Source: Bacteroidota bacterium
GTDB lineage: Bacteria; Bacteroidota; Bacteroidia; Flavobacteriales_D; Sanyastnellaceae
Assembly (NCBI GenBank): GCA_027619225.1
Contig: JAQCFW010000002.1
Location: 1 to 64,000 of the forward strand
Direction: 5' to 3'
Length of the DNA stretch: 64,000 nt
Under the pieces are notes generated by a model. The model was given only the letters and a program-made list of their open reading frames with translations. It was not told the origin of the DNA and did no database searches. The position numbers were made by a program, and so were the translations under genes. Shown here in pieces: positions 42,933 through 52,749 of this stretch (the first letter of the stretch is position 1; every line of letters begins with the position of its first letter).

Positions 42933-45578
42933 ATGGACGAGAGTTATGTAATTTGCAGTGTGAAAAAAATACTTCCTGCTCTACTTATTTTGTGTGCGTC
43001 ACTTTTGCCAATTTACTCAAACAATTTTTCAGCCCAAGAAAACCTTACGATATATGGAACTTGGCAATGCCTCGACTCCACTGAAATTTCTGTCCCGGGA
43101 CGGATGCCGGGGAGTTTGTACAACTCCCTGCTAAGGGGGGCAGTGATTCCAGATCCTTTTGTCGGAACAAATGAAGATTCTGTTCAGTGGGTAAGTGAAA
43201 TGGACTGGGTGTTCACTTCGACCCCCTTTGATGCAGCGGAAAACTTTGAGGATTACGACTTACTATTCCTTAAAGATGTACAGCTTTATTGCAGCATCAC
43301 CTTAAATGGAGTTGTACTTGGTGAAACCGACAACGCTTTTAGAAACTGGTCCTACAGTTTGAAATCGACCTTGAAATCGACCGACAATATTCTTACATTT
43401 AGTTTTAAATCGCCTACTCACAATGTAAATAAAATGGGTGGTGTTGAACAGCATAGAACTCCACAATTTGCATTTGGATGGGATTGGGCATTGAAGCTTA
43501 TTGATTTTTCTATTGGCAGAATTGATCTTGAGAAGAGCCGGACTGAAGAGAATATCTACATTGACAATCTCACACTTGTTACTGATACAATTTACGGGTC
43601 CACTGCGAAAGGGTTTGTTATGTGGGACATCTCAGGAGATTTAAGCGAGACTGTGGTTTTAAGGTGGGCTTTGACGAATGAGAGTGGTGCCGTTGTAGCC
43701 TCAGCAAATTTTAGTAACACATCGGGGATTATAAAGTCACCATTCACCATTGAAAATACTGATTTATGGTGGACCCACGATTTGGGAAAACCATCTTTGC
43801 ACACGCTCGAGGTAGTCGCCGTTGGGAAAAACGGTCTGCTTGCTCTAGAGAAAAAAACAGTGGGGATTAGAACCCTCAAACTAGATACTTCTGAAGACGA
43901 AAAAGGCGCTAAATTCCAGTGGGTTCTCAACAACGTGCCCTTTTTTGCTGGAGGAGCAAATGTTGTCCCAGCTGACATACTTAAATTCAGAATCAACTCC
44001 TTAGAAGAAAGAGAAATCGTGAAAAATGCTGTCGCTGCGAACATGAATACCCTGAGGGTATGGGGTGGCGGGAATTATGCCTCGGACAATTTCATGGAGG
44101 CCTGCGACGAGATGGGCGTTCTGGTTTGGCAAGATTTTATGTTTGCATGCGCTATGTATCCTGGAAATGAGGGTTTTATAGAATCTATACAGCATGAAGC
44201 CACAGACCAAACCCTTCGCCTTCGACACCACCCCTCCCTCGCCATGTGGTGTGGCAACAACGAAGTAAGTGAAGGATGGGAAAGGTGGGGGTGGCAAGAT
44301 GGGCTTTCCGAAGAAGAAATCACCGAAAAAGAAATCGCCTACTCCGAGATTTTCGAAAACATCCTACCTTCTACTGTCAGCTTATACGACGACGCACCTT
44401 ACTGGCCTTCCTCACCCCTACTTGGACGAGGCGACCCAGATTTTAAGAACCGTGGTGATGCCCACGACTGGGGGATTTGGCATGACGGGTATGCGTTCGA
44501 TTCGCTTTGGGCTCGAGTACCCAGATTTATGAGTGAATTTGGTTTTCAAAGTTTTCCTGAACGCTCAACTTGGGAAACCGTAGTGCTGTCTGACACCTTA
44601 GACCGACACTCATCTGAGGTCATTGCGCACGAGAAACACAGTCGAGGGTTTGCAATCATTGATAAATACTTGGAGAATTCATATGGAGACTTCTCTGAGG
44701 GGGTTTCTTACGAAGAGTGGGCGTATGTCACTCAAGTTCTTCAAGCCAAAGGGATCTCAGATGGGGTGCGAGCAGCACGACTCAATCAGGATTTTTGCTC
44801 TGGGTCTTTGGTTTGGCAATTAAATGATTGCTGGCCAGTAGCATCATGGTCTTCTATAGACGCTCACGGAAAGTGGAAACTCCTTCATTATGAATTGAAG
44901 AAGGCCTTCGCGCCCACGCTCCTTTATGGAAAATGGAATCATCTGGGGAACAAGCCCCGTTTAGAGATCGGGTTAGTGGCGAATCCAAGCAAACATGGTG
45001 AAATCCAAATCCCTGGAACTGTCCGCGTATCAGTCGTGAACTTTGACGGCACGGAAGCATTCATGTCTGAACATCCATTAAATCTCACACCTGGCAGAGC
45101 ACAATGGATTACCCTCGATAACGTACCCTACTACGATAACATGAAAAACATCGACCCCACCAGCTCATTTGTGCAACTCTCATGGATAGACGCAACGTGT
45201 GAAAACGCTCAAACTTGCCAAATCAAAGCGAGCGCAACTGTCTTTGCCGCCCTCCCTAAAGAGCTTAAACTCGAAGACGTTCCTGTACATGTAAAACCAT
45301 TTACCGGAGGAAATAGCGAAAGCGAGTTCGTGTTGTATGAAGTAAGTTCAAGCGCTTTCTGCAAAGATGTACAGCTTACCGCTACAACTTTGGGAAATTT
45401 CGAGATGAACGGATTTGACTTACTTCCCGGAGAAAAGCGCATCGTGAAATTTACACCTCACTCAATCATAAATTGGGCTCCTGAACTTGCTGTAGGAGGT
45501 ACTTCCAAATTAAAACCGAAAGCTTTATTTGTTCGAGCCATCAGTTTAAACAACGTTGTTAAAACTACTTCTCCCTAA
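42933..45578 (+). CDS. Secreted GH2 beta-mannosidase-like enzyme
   Basis: An exported glycoside hydrolase family 2 protein of about 880 residues. Start choice is open: ATG 42933 gives MDESYVICSVKK before the hydrophobic core, while GTG 42960 gives a cleaner signal peptide (MKKILPALLILCASLLPIYS). Sugar-binding, Ig-like and TIM-barrel domains follow in GH2 order. RVWGGGNYASDNFMEACDEMG, the acid/base Glu in WCGNNEVSEGW and the nucleophile Glu in RFMSEFGFQSFP match beta-mannosidases, which release mannose from N-glycan cores or mannans. No T9SS or dockerin-like domain is seen. Its 3' end overlaps the convergent GH20 gene by 14 bases. Confidence 0.9.
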   Translation: MDESYVICSVKKILPALLILCASLLPIYSNNFSAQENLTIYGTWQCLDSTEISVPGRMPGSLYNSLLRGAVIPDPFVGTNEDSVQWVSEMDWVFTSTPFDAAENFEDYDLLFLKDVQLYCSITLNGVVLGETDNAFRNWSYSLKSTLKSTDNILTFSFKSPTHNVNKMGGVEQHRTPQFAFGWDWALKLIDFSIGRIDLEKSRTEENIYIDNLTLVTDTIYGSTAKGFVMWDISGDLSETVVLRWALTNESGAVVASANFSNTSGIIKSPFTIENTDLWWTHDLGKPSLHTLEVVAVGKNGLLALEKKTVGIRTLKLDTSEDEKGAKFQWVLNNVPFFAGGANVVPADILKFRINSLEEREIVKNAVAANMNTLRVWGGGNYASDNFMEACDEMGVLVWQDFMFACAMYPGNEGFIESIQHEATDQTLRLRHHPSLAMWCGNNEVSEGWERWGWQDGLSEEEITEKEIAYSEIFENILPSTVSLYDDAPYWPSSPLLGRGDPDFKNRGDAHDWGIWHDGYAFDSLWARVPRFMSEFGFQSFPERSTWETVVLSDTLDRHSSEVIAHEKHSRGFAIIDKYLENSYGDFSEGVSYEEWAYVTQVLQAKGISDGVRAARLNQDFCSGSLVWQLNDCWPVASWSSIDAHGKWKLLHYELKKAFAPTLLYGKWNHLGNKPRLEIGLVANPSKHGEIQIPGTVRVSVVNFDGTEAFMSEHPLNLTPGRAQWITLDNVPYYDNMKNIDPTSSFVQLSWIDATCENAQTCQIKASATVFAALPKELKLEDVPVHVKPFTGGNSESEFVLYEVSSSAFCKDVQLTATTLGNFEMNGFDLLPGEKRIVKFTPHSIINWAPELAVGGTSKLKPKALFVRAISLNNVVKTTSP

Positions 45579-47838
45579 CTACAATTTCGTCACAAAAAAG
45601 CCATGTCGGCTCAGTTGCTGCGGCATGCCAGTTAGGGCAAAGTCCAGAATTGACTGCCCTCATCTTGACATATCTGGCGTGAACACCCATTAGCTTTCCG
45701 GAATTTACTGTCACGATATCTTGAGCATCGTTCTTTAAAGTTGCGTCTTTGAAATCGTTTTGAGAGATGACTTCATAATGATCTCCATCAATTGACGCGA
45801 AGAACTCTACGGATATGGGCGGGAAAATCCACGCGTCTTGATATCGATAAAAATTGGAGAATATTGAATCAATTTCTATTATTTCCTCGAGATCTACGAT
45901 TGCAAGAACATCCTCTCCTTGTACTGCTTGCCAAACACCGTCGTGAAATCCAAGAGAGCCTATCCTACCATCAACAAGTGCGAAATCTCCACCCCCAGTG
46001 TAATATGGACTCGGTGTAAATCCAAGTTCTATGGGGTGGAAGACCCCAGCGTGTCCGTCAACAAAAAACTCCTCACGTCTAGGCAGTTGTCGTCCTCGGT
46101 AATTGATAGAAACGCTTATTGTTCCATGGCTTTCGACCTCGATAGATTGACCTAACAAGACACTATCTCCATTAAAATGGGTAGTGCCCTTGATATATTC
46201 CGCTGATGGAGTGAGTGTCGCATAAAGTTTTTCAGATTGAACTGCCAAGGATAGCGTTACAGGGACGGATTCCATTCCATAGTCAACTTTAAGGATAGAG
46301 AGTCTTTCTAAATGCGGCTCAAGGCGCTTGACAAAGTCAGAGTATGCGCCTGAAGCACCTGTAAATTCTGGTCCAGACCAAAGAACTTCGGACAGTCCTA
46401 TCGCCCTTGGGAATACCATGGATTCCACAAGGTGCTGAGGGGTGTGCTCTGTCCACATATTGCACTCGCCACCCAACACTCGCCCATCACCTACTGTTTC
46501 AGGTCGAGGATTAAATGAGTAAACTTTCTTGAGGTCGGTGGAACTTAGAGGATAGTCGAGGTAGCAATGGCTCGTGGGTGAGACGATCACATCAGACCCG
46601 AGTTCTATGGCTTGTGAAGCACCTGACATACCGCGCCAGCTTTGGACTACCGCCCCGTCGGGAAGACCCCCTTCTAAAATCTCATCCCATCCAATAATCG
46701 TCTTGCCTTTCGACTCTAGAAATAATCCTATTTCCTCAATAAACCATGTTTGCAATTCGTGCTCATCATTCAGCCCTTGTTCAGCAATCCTGTTCTGACA
46801 TTTGTCACAACTGTGCCACCTAACCTTAGGCGCTTCATCCCCTCCTATATGAATACGGCTTGAAGGAAACAGCTCACACACCTCAGTTAAAACCTGCTTT
46901 AAAAATAAAATGGTACTGTCGTTTCCCGCACAATAAATATCCTTAAATACTCCCCAACGATTAGCCACTTCAAGCTGTTCTCCTGTGCAGCCTAAATAAG
47001 GGTAAGCAGCTAATGCGGCTTGACTGTGACCGGGCAATTCTATTTCAGGAATTACTTCAACATGTCTCGCTGATGCATACGTAATTATTTCACGAATCTC
47101 TTCTTTAGAATAGAAACCACCGTGCTTCGTTCCATCTAACTCAGTTCGCCAGGCTCCAACTTCAGTCAGATTGGGGTAAGCGTCTATTTCTATACGCCAA
47201 CCCTGATCCTCCGTAAGATGCCAATGCAACACATTCATCTTGTGAAGAGCAAGATTGTCTATCATTTTTTTAATAAACTCAACCTCCATAAAGTGTCTAC
47301 AACAATCCAACAGCAATCCCCTATGTTCAAATTCAGGAGAATCTGAAACAAGTACTTCAGGAAGAAAAAAACCGCTCACACACCCCCCATACTCACACGA
47401 ATTAGGAATCATCTGCCGCAGCGTAGTAAACCCTCGGAATAGCCCCACCTCACTGTTCGCATTGATATGAATAACATCATTTTTAATGATCAAATCATAG
47501 GATTCATCTGTATTATCTCCTGTAATCTCGAAGACCAAATTGGCATTTGTCGCAAAATCCTTCCTTACCTCAACACCTACACCCATGAACCAAGCTTCTA
47601 CCACTTCTGATGTGGGACCCAAGTGTTCTATTCCTTGAATCCTAATATCTTCTCCAGAAAAAAACATCTTGCCATCCTCCACCTTCCCAATCAAAGACAC
47701 AGATTTAGGAAATGGAATCAAAGCTTCTATACCTCCTGTTGGTATACTGTGAGGCGATTTTTGGGAACACGATAGAAAAACAAACATGGAACATAACGTC
47801 ACGAAAAAAATACCACAATTCTTAAAATTCATCTTCAT
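45565..47838 (-). CDS. GH20 beta-N-acetylhexosaminidase lipoprotein
   Basis: A 757-residue lipoprotein with lipobox FLSC (Cys24). A GH20b beta domain (about 35-165) precedes the GH20 TIM barrel (about 170-500). The catalytic pair Asp334-Glu335 lies in HIGGDEAPKVRWHSC, and the start HRGLLLDCCRHFMEVEFIK is typical. A discoidin (F5/8C)-like domain closes the protein (about 620-757). It removes terminal GlcNAc/GalNAc from glycans or chitin fragments at the cell surface or periplasm. It overlaps cutC by 17 bases (11 if the second Met is used). Confidence 0.92.
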   Translation of the reverse strand: MKMNFKNCGIFFVTLCSMFVFLSCSQKSPHSIPTGGIEALIPFPKSVSLIGKVEDGKMFFSGEDIRIQGIEHLGPTSEVVEAWFMGVGVEVRKDFATNANLVFEITGDNTDESYDLIIKNDVIHINANSEVGLFRGFTTLRQMIPNSCEYGGCVSGFFLPEVLVSDSPEFEHRGLLLDCCRHFMEVEFIKKMIDNLALHKMNVLHWHLTEDQGWRIEIDAYPNLTEVGAWRTELDGTKHGGFYSKEEIREIITYASARHVEVIPEIELPGHSQAALAAYPYLGCTGEQLEVANRWGVFKDIYCAGNDSTILFLKQVLTEVCELFPSSRIHIGGDEAPKVRWHSCDKCQNRIAEQGLNDEHELQTWFIEEIGLFLESKGKTIIGWDEILEGGLPDGAVVQSWRGMSGASQAIELGSDVIVSPTSHCYLDYPLSSTDLKKVYSFNPRPETVGDGRVLGGECNMWTEHTPQHLVESMVFPRAIGLSEVLWSGPEFTGASGAYSDFVKRLEPHLERLSILKVDYGMESVPVTLSLAVQSEKLYATLTPSAEYIKGTTHFNGDSVLLGQSIEVESHGTISVSINYRGRQLPRREEFFVDGHAGVFHPIELGFTPSPYYTGGGDFALVDGRIGSLGFHDGVWQAVQGEDVLAIVDLEEIIEIDSIFSNFYRYQDAWIFPPISVEFFASIDGDHYEVISQNDFKDATLKNDAQDIVTVNSGKLMGVHARYVKMRAVNSGLCPNWHAAATEPTWLFCDEIVVREK

Positions 47839-48541
47839 TCCATTTTAGTACCTCATCACTTAGCTGAACAGCTTTATCAAAATCTACCGGATATGTGCTC
47901 AAGTCGAACAGCCCCTCATCTACATGATTCAATATATTAGACAGCGTTTTTAATCTACAAGAAGCATGAACTGCTTCTACGCCCACTTGTCCTAATGTTG
48001 TAACATCTTCTAATCTTACACCACCTCCTGCTATAACCTCCATTCCCAGTTGGGAAAGATCCCTAAGCAATCCAAGTCCCAGGCCAGCCGCTGGAGCCCC
48101 ACCGCTCGATAAGACAGCATTAATTCCGAAATCTTGCAGAATTTTAGCAGACTCTAAAGGGTTTTTTGACACATCTAGAGCCCTATGAAACACAATCAGG
48201 TCACTGGATATCTTTTTGCATAGCATCTCAAGCAAGTGCTCATCCACATTTCCAGATTCATCTAATCCTCCTACCACAATCATTTCTGCCCCTGCGTCAA
48301 GGCAATCTAATGCCTCAGCTATCATTAATTTCTTTTCAGAAGCATTGTAGATAAAATCTCCTGCCCTAGGTCTTATCAAAGCCCTAACAGGTATGCCTAT
48401 GCTTGCGCTAGCTCTTACAGAAGCTGAGGTAGGAGTCAGTCCTCCGCACTCCCAATGTCCACAAAGTTCAACTCTATCCGCACCAGCTTCTTGAGCTATA
48501 GCAACATCAACAGGTGTACTTACACATATCTCAAAATTCAT
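47822..48541 (-). CDS. cutC: CutC family TIM-barrel protein
   Basis: A 239-residue protein of the CutC family. It opens FEICVSTPVDVAIAQEAGAD and has RVELCGHWECGGLTPT (about 23-38), RPRAGDFIYN (about 57-66), FHRALDVSKNP and LSSGGAPAA (about 144). The name comes from an E. coli copper-tolerance locus, but the copper role has been questioned and the barrel looks enzymatic. Here it is translationally coupled to the GH20 gene, favouring a carbohydrate role (inference). Confidence 0.9.
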   Translation of the reverse strand: MNFEICVSTPVDVAIAQEAGADRVELCGHWECGGLTPTSASVRASASIGIPVRALIRPRAGDFIYNASEKKLMIAEALDCLDAGAEMIVVGGLDESGNVDEHLLEMLCKKISSDLIVFHRALDVSKNPLESAKILQDFGINAVLSSGGAPAAGLGLGLLRDLSQLGMEVIAGGGVRLEDVTTLGQVGVEAVHASCRLKTLSNILNHVDEGLFDLSTYPVDFDKAVQLSDEVLKWNEDEF

Positions 48542-48559
48542 CTTTTAGCTTGGACAAGG

Positions 48560-49756
48560 TTAATTGGGACAAGGTTCACCGAACACGGCCAGGACTGATA
48601 GCACATCCGAAACCGTTACCGCTCCATCTCCATCAACATCTGCAAAGCAGGATAACTCACAACCGAATTGACCTAAAATTTCTAACACATCCGCTACAGT
48701 AATTACTCCATCAGCAACGATATCAGCTGGGCAAGTATTTACAATTGGAGGAGGGGAATCCACATCATACCATCCACAAATAGGAGGGTACAAAGGGCAT
48801 ACTTGTCTACTCGTAAAACCTACTGTAACAGCTCTAGTGGTATCGTAATATTGAGTGGAAGATGCATGTGGAGTATGACCGGCTCCGGGGAAGGCATGAA
48901 AACAATTGTCTATGCCTAACAAATCAGTGGTATTGTGAATAATCTCGCTACCATCTACGATCGTAACATTCATACCTGACAATTGAACGTAACCTGTTCC
49001 AAAGGGTACCGTTCCGTCATTCGTTCCATGCGTACTTACCACGGGAATGTTCCCTGCTGAAATCCATGCATCATCTCCTATTGCACCAGAAATACTAAAT
49101 ATTGAAAGCAGTTCTGAGGAATATCCTGGAGATCCGGAATCCCCTTCTATCCCACCTGATAACCCGTTCGCATTAAAATTTACCGTAGAAGGTATTTCTG
49201 ACAAATCATCAACATAGGCAGCATGAAGTGCGATAAAACCTCCTGCAGAGGACCCACCCAAGACAATTCTCTCAGGATCTATCCCCCAAATATTGCCTTC
49301 TATCGCATGAGATTTACGCAAATATCTTACAGCGGCTTTTGCATCTTGAACACCTCTAATAGCAGCTTCTTGAAGTGAGGATTCCAGATTAAAGAAATTT
49401 CCTATTCCCAATCTATAGCTTATTGAGGCAGCTACATACCCCATCCTTGCCAAGTCCTCACAAAGAGGTACAACGTCTAACCCATTGTTAGAACCTCCTA
49501 GAAAAAAACCACCATGTGCTACAACAACAACTGGCCTGTTATTTACCACATCACCTACAGGCTGATAAATATCCATGACCAATGAAATGTTGCTTCCCGT
49601 TGCTGAGATATTGTTGCCATAAGGGATGTCATAATCTACTGAAATATCATCAAAGACTCGATATCTATATCTAGCACCATCACAACCTATTCCCGTTTGG
49701 GCAGGAAGGTTAATTGCAAACAACGTGGTTAAAACAACGTAGAAAAATATTCTCAT
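48560..49756 (-). CDS. Secreted alpha/beta-hydrolase (esterase) with double dockerin-like end
   Basis: A 398-residue exported protein with signal peptide MRIFFYVVLTTLFAINLPAQ. The alpha/beta-hydrolase domain (about 55-320) has an oxyanion HGGFFLGG (81-88), the nucleophile elbow GGSSAGG (Ser170) and a late His in FHAFPGAGH; it resembles HSL/carboxylesterase-type lipases. The last 55 residues hold two Cys-flanked dockerin-like units. The first (CPADIVADGVITVADVLEIL) has lost its Ca ligands and the second (DVDGDGAVTVSDVLSVL) keeps them. No T9SS domain is present. The last codons are duplicated after the stop (see findings). Gaps to neighbours are 9 and 18 bases. Confidence 0.88.
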   Translation of the reverse strand: MRIFFYVVLTTLFAINLPAQTGIGCDGARYRYRVFDDISVDYDIPYGNNISATGSNISLVMDIYQPVGDVVNNRPVVVVAHGGFFLGGSNNGLDVVPLCEDLARMGYVAASISYRLGIGNFFNLESSLQEAAIRGVQDAKAAVRYLRKSHAIEGNIWGIDPERIVLGGSSAGGFIALHAAYVDDLSEIPSTVNFNANGLSGGIEGDSGSPGYSSELLSIFSISGAIGDDAWISAGNIPVVSTHGTNDGTVPFGTGYVQLSGMNVTIVDGSEIIHNTTDLLGIDNCFHAFPGAGHTPHASSTQYYDTTRAVTVGFTSRQVCPLYPPICGWYDVDSPPPIVNTCPADIVADGVITVADVLEILGQFGCELSCFADVDGDGAVTVSDVLSVLAVFGEPCPN

Positions 49757-49765
49757 TTGGCTCGT

Positions 49766-50488
49766 TTAATAGGTTCTTTCGAACCAGTTATTAAGGTCCC
49801 TTTCAAGATTTGGAATGCTCTCTAAAATATAGTATTTGTTTTGAATAACATCAGCCCTAAATGGTGTTGACATTACTTCTTCTAGATTAAAAACTTTTAA
49901 TTTATTACGCAATTCCCAAGCGTGACTGGTTTCTCCATATGAAGACATGATCCCCGCACCGAAGAGTTTTGCTTCACCCTCCTCTCTAATAAATCCAAAT
50001 TCAACAAAGAACCAATATAACCTCTGAAGCTGGGTTACTTGGAAATCCCGTCCGTCATTAGCGATAGCCAATCCAACCTCTCCAAATCTGTGCATAAAAC
50101 TTGCGAAATCAGCGTTCATCAAAGGCGGGATATGACCGAAAGTATCGTGAAACATATCTGGCTCTTCTATATAATCAACTTGATCTTTACGACGCACCCA
50201 AGTAGATGTACAGAATTTTTTTTTCGACAACAGTTTGAAGAACTCAGATGGTGATATTAAGCCAGGAACGATCTCAATAGACCATCCCGTAGCTTTCATC
50301 AATTGCAAAGCCATCTCCTCAACCATCGGAATAGATGTTCTAGTCAGCGTCTCCGACATTTCATCTAGCGTATCTAGATAAAGTCGGCTGGCTTTACCCT
50401 GAAGATGTGCTTTCTGTCTATCGTATAGAAAATTCCAAGTTGCGTGTTGTTCTTGGGTATAATCTTCTATTTTCTGAGTGAGAATCAT
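49766..50488 (-). CDS. phhA: Phenylalanine 4-hydroxylase-like aromatic amino acid hydroxylase
   Basis: A 240-residue non-haem iron, pterin-dependent hydroxylase; ATG 50488 is chosen over 50506 because it removes a short unrelated extension. The iron site HDTFGH gives His114 and His119, with Glu163 in WFFVEFGFI. EEPDMFHD and GAGIMSSYGET are family landmarks. It converts Phe to Tyr (or related aromatic substrate). No pterin carbinolamine dehydratase is nearby. It sits in the same-strand run between the PLD protein and the esterase. Confidence 0.9.
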   Translation of the reverse strand: MILTQKIEDYTQEQHATWNFLYDRQKAHLQGKASRLYLDTLDEMSETLTRTSIPMVEEMALQLMKATGWSIEIVPGLISPSEFFKLLSKKKFCTSTWVRRKDQVDYIEEPDMFHDTFGHIPPLMNADFASFMHRFGEVGLAIANDGRDFQVTQLQRLYWFFVEFGFIREEGEAKLFGAGIMSSYGETSHAWELRNKLKVFNLEEVMSTPFRADVIQNKYYILESIPNLERDLNNWFERTY

Positions 50489-50523
50489 TGTATGCAAAAG
50501 GTACACACAATTTTATGATGAAA

Positions 50524-52725
50524 CTACTGTTGAACGACAACTTGCAGAGAACTGTTTAATTTTTTAGAACTCAGGACATAAACGCCTAAATCTAAACTAC
50601 TTACATCTAAACAAGTGCGGGCTGAATTGATGTTCAAGACTTCAATTAATCGTCCGTTAATATCAGAAAGCGTAAACTCCGTACCGATATACTCGTTTGA
50701 GACTTCGATATTAATCACATCAGTAGTCGGATTTGGAAATACCGTCATTACAAATTGACCATTCTCATCTTCTATTGAGTAAATGACTCCCATCGAGATT
50801 AACAGGCCTCTAAATTCTTGATAGTAGAGGTTTGACACTCTTGCATCGTGAACGATAACAGTATTCTCGTCGTTCGTGTTTTCAGCAGTAGATGACCAGT
50901 TGTGAGACCCTGTTACGACTGTAGGATCAGAAAGAGGTTCGCTGTAGTCAATCACGGCATATTTATGGTGAAGCTGACTAGCTATATCTTGATGAGAATG
51001 TACATCTATTCCCGCCGCAGTAAGGTTATAAAATTCAGCACCAGTACCACCTATTTCTTCAATCGCACCCTGAGGGCTTACAAAAAAATTTGATCCATCA
51101 ATAATCGCATCTGCTAAGTCGTCACGGGTAAACGACAAGAGCGCAAAAGCCATTCCGTAATCCATCGTTTCAATGGTTTCACGGATCGCCGAAGTCGTTC
51201 CATCTGTCGGAGAGAAATAAACCTCAACAGGTGAACCTCCTATGATGTATTTCAATGGCGTGTTGACCGTTTTCGCGGGCCCAAACTTTGAGTTTGCTTC
51301 ATCTGGAACCATGGTATCACTGCCCCACATCTCATTGAACTCAAGGCGATATCCGCGAGCAATACTTTGGTCTTGAAAAACAATCACATTGTTCTTGTCA
51401 GTATTGAGATTCGCCGTAGTCATATTTGTTGACCCTGTCAATACGAAAGCCGTTTCAGGGTAGTCAGCATCCCCAATAAAGAACTTGTTGTGCATTCCTG
51501 AACCCTCACCGTCTGTGCGGTAATGAACAGGAATTGAGCTGTCAAAATTCTGGATCCCTAGGTTTGCATTTTCTCCTTCGGCGATATATCTAATCTGAAC
51601 TCCGTTTGCCGCAGCTGTATTTACAGCATTTTCAATCGCGACATTGTTCGTGTTGTATACTGCAATGTCGAGCGTATGTTGGGCGGAAGTAATCCACGCT
51701 GCAATCGTATCGTTTGTGCTCGTGCCAAGTGACATTGCTTCTTCGTCGATCGCGACAGTCGTATCCACAGAGCCGGTGAAGTACACGTGAATGTTTCCTG
51801 AAGATTCTGAAATGGTCGCGTAAACCCTGACAGGAGAAGTTACTGTTTCTCCATCGGTATTTGTAGATTTCACTCTTGCGTAGTAAAGTGTCCCAGGACT
51901 GAGTCCACCCAAAGAAATCAAGTGGTCTGTAGATAGAAATAAATCTGAAGTAGTCGTTCCTAAATCTGGAGTTAGACCCCACTCAACTTCACTGTCACCG
52001 ACGACATCTGTTGTCCATGTTAGATCAAATGACGATGACGAAATGTTGATTTGTTCTACTTCAGAAGTAAGACAAACCCCAGAAGTGGAAAGCATATCAG
52101 AAGCTCCACGAGGTAAAAGTTGGTAGCCTCCGTATCCATTGAAAGAAAACTGGCTTACAATCCCCATGAGGTTCATTTCGCATCCGTTAAGTGTCGTTCC
52201 CACAAGAGAATTAGAAGATCTTACGTAGATGATACCTTCTTCTCCAGAGGAAGTGAAGGTGTAGGTGGCGTTAGATTCTATTGTTTGCCCTCCCGCATCG
52301 AAAGTGGTGCCCTCTATTACAACCAATTGCCCCTCCAAAGATTCATTAAGCTGATTAGGTGTTACTACTAAAGCATCAGGAATAGGATTGCCTGAGCTCA
52401 ATACAACAATCTGGGCGAGATTAGGTCCGATTTCGAGCAGTCCATTGTACTCCGTGATTTCTCCCGTCACAGTCACCTCATCACCTGGATTAGGTTCTGC
52501 AGCCCATGCAGTCCAATCGTTTCCTGGATAGATAGCTATTCCAGCAGAATTGTCCTGTATATATCTTACAGATCCCAAATCTGATCCATTTGTGACAATA
52601 CCTGTTACGGTTACGGTCTCACCTATCTGATAATTTGTACGTGCGTCTAAAATATCAGACTGCGCATATAAAATTGTGGAGGAAAGGATCGCAATAAATG
52701 CGAGGGTACAGCTAAATAATTTCAT
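50524..52725 (-). CDS. Secreted OB-fold/FN3/phospholipase D-like protein with T9SS type A domain
   Basis: A 733-residue exported protein with signal peptide ending at YAQ (about 22). Two OB-fold-like units (about 30-215; VTVTGIVTNGSDLGSVRYIQ and DEVTVTGEITEYNGLLEIG) resemble DUF5689/nuclease-associated OB domains. A fibronectin III domain (about 222-305) is next, then a PLD domain with two HxK motifs (His412-Lys414 in MHNKFFIGD and His586-Lys588 in HHKYAVID, each followed by GSTNM or GSHNWS). The end is a T9SS type A domain (VFPNPTTDVINIE). PLD enzymes of this layout are nucleases or phosphodiesterases. It is 24 bases downstream of the TonB receptor. Confidence 0.9.
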   Translation of the reverse strand: MKLFSCTLAFIAILSSTILYAQSDILDARTNYQIGETVTVTGIVTNGSDLGSVRYIQDNSAGIAIYPGNDWTAWAAEPNPGDEVTVTGEITEYNGLLEIGPNLAQIVVLSSGNPIPDALVVTPNQLNESLEGQLVVIEGTTFDAGGQTIESNATYTFTSSGEEGIIYVRSSNSLVGTTLNGCEMNLMGIVSQFSFNGYGGYQLLPRGASDMLSTSGVCLTSEVEQINISSSSFDLTWTTDVVGDSEVEWGLTPDLGTTTSDLFLSTDHLISLGGLSPGTLYYARVKSTNTDGETVTSPVRVYATISESSGNIHVYFTGSVDTTVAIDEEAMSLGTSTNDTIAAWITSAQHTLDIAVYNTNNVAIENAVNTAAANGVQIRYIAEGENANLGIQNFDSSIPVHYRTDGEGSGMHNKFFIGDADYPETAFVLTGSTNMTTANLNTDKNNVIVFQDQSIARGYRLEFNEMWGSDTMVPDEANSKFGPAKTVNTPLKYIIGGSPVEVYFSPTDGTTSAIRETIETMDYGMAFALLSFTRDDLADAIIDGSNFFVSPQGAIEEIGGTGAEFYNLTAAGIDVHSHQDIASQLHHKYAVIDYSEPLSDPTVVTGSHNWSSTAENTNDENTVIVHDARVSNLYYQEFRGLLISMGVIYSIEDENGQFVMTVFPNPTTDVINIEVSNEYIGTEFTLSDINGRLIEVLNINSARTCLDVSSLDLGVYVLSSKKLNSSLQVVVQQ

Positions 52726-52749
52726 TGAAAAAAATGTTATTGAGAGTAA

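Noticed and set aside
43350-43385. Direct repeat TTGAAATCGACC in the GH2 gene
   Set aside because: Two adjacent copies encode a short LKST-LKST repeat in frame; a minor coding duplication with no wider structure.
40436-48541. A classical polysaccharide utilisation locus around the GH13, GH2 and GH20 genes
   Set aside because: No SusC/SusD pair or PUL regulator lies among them; the SusC at 62383 is 14 kb away and separated by repair genes.
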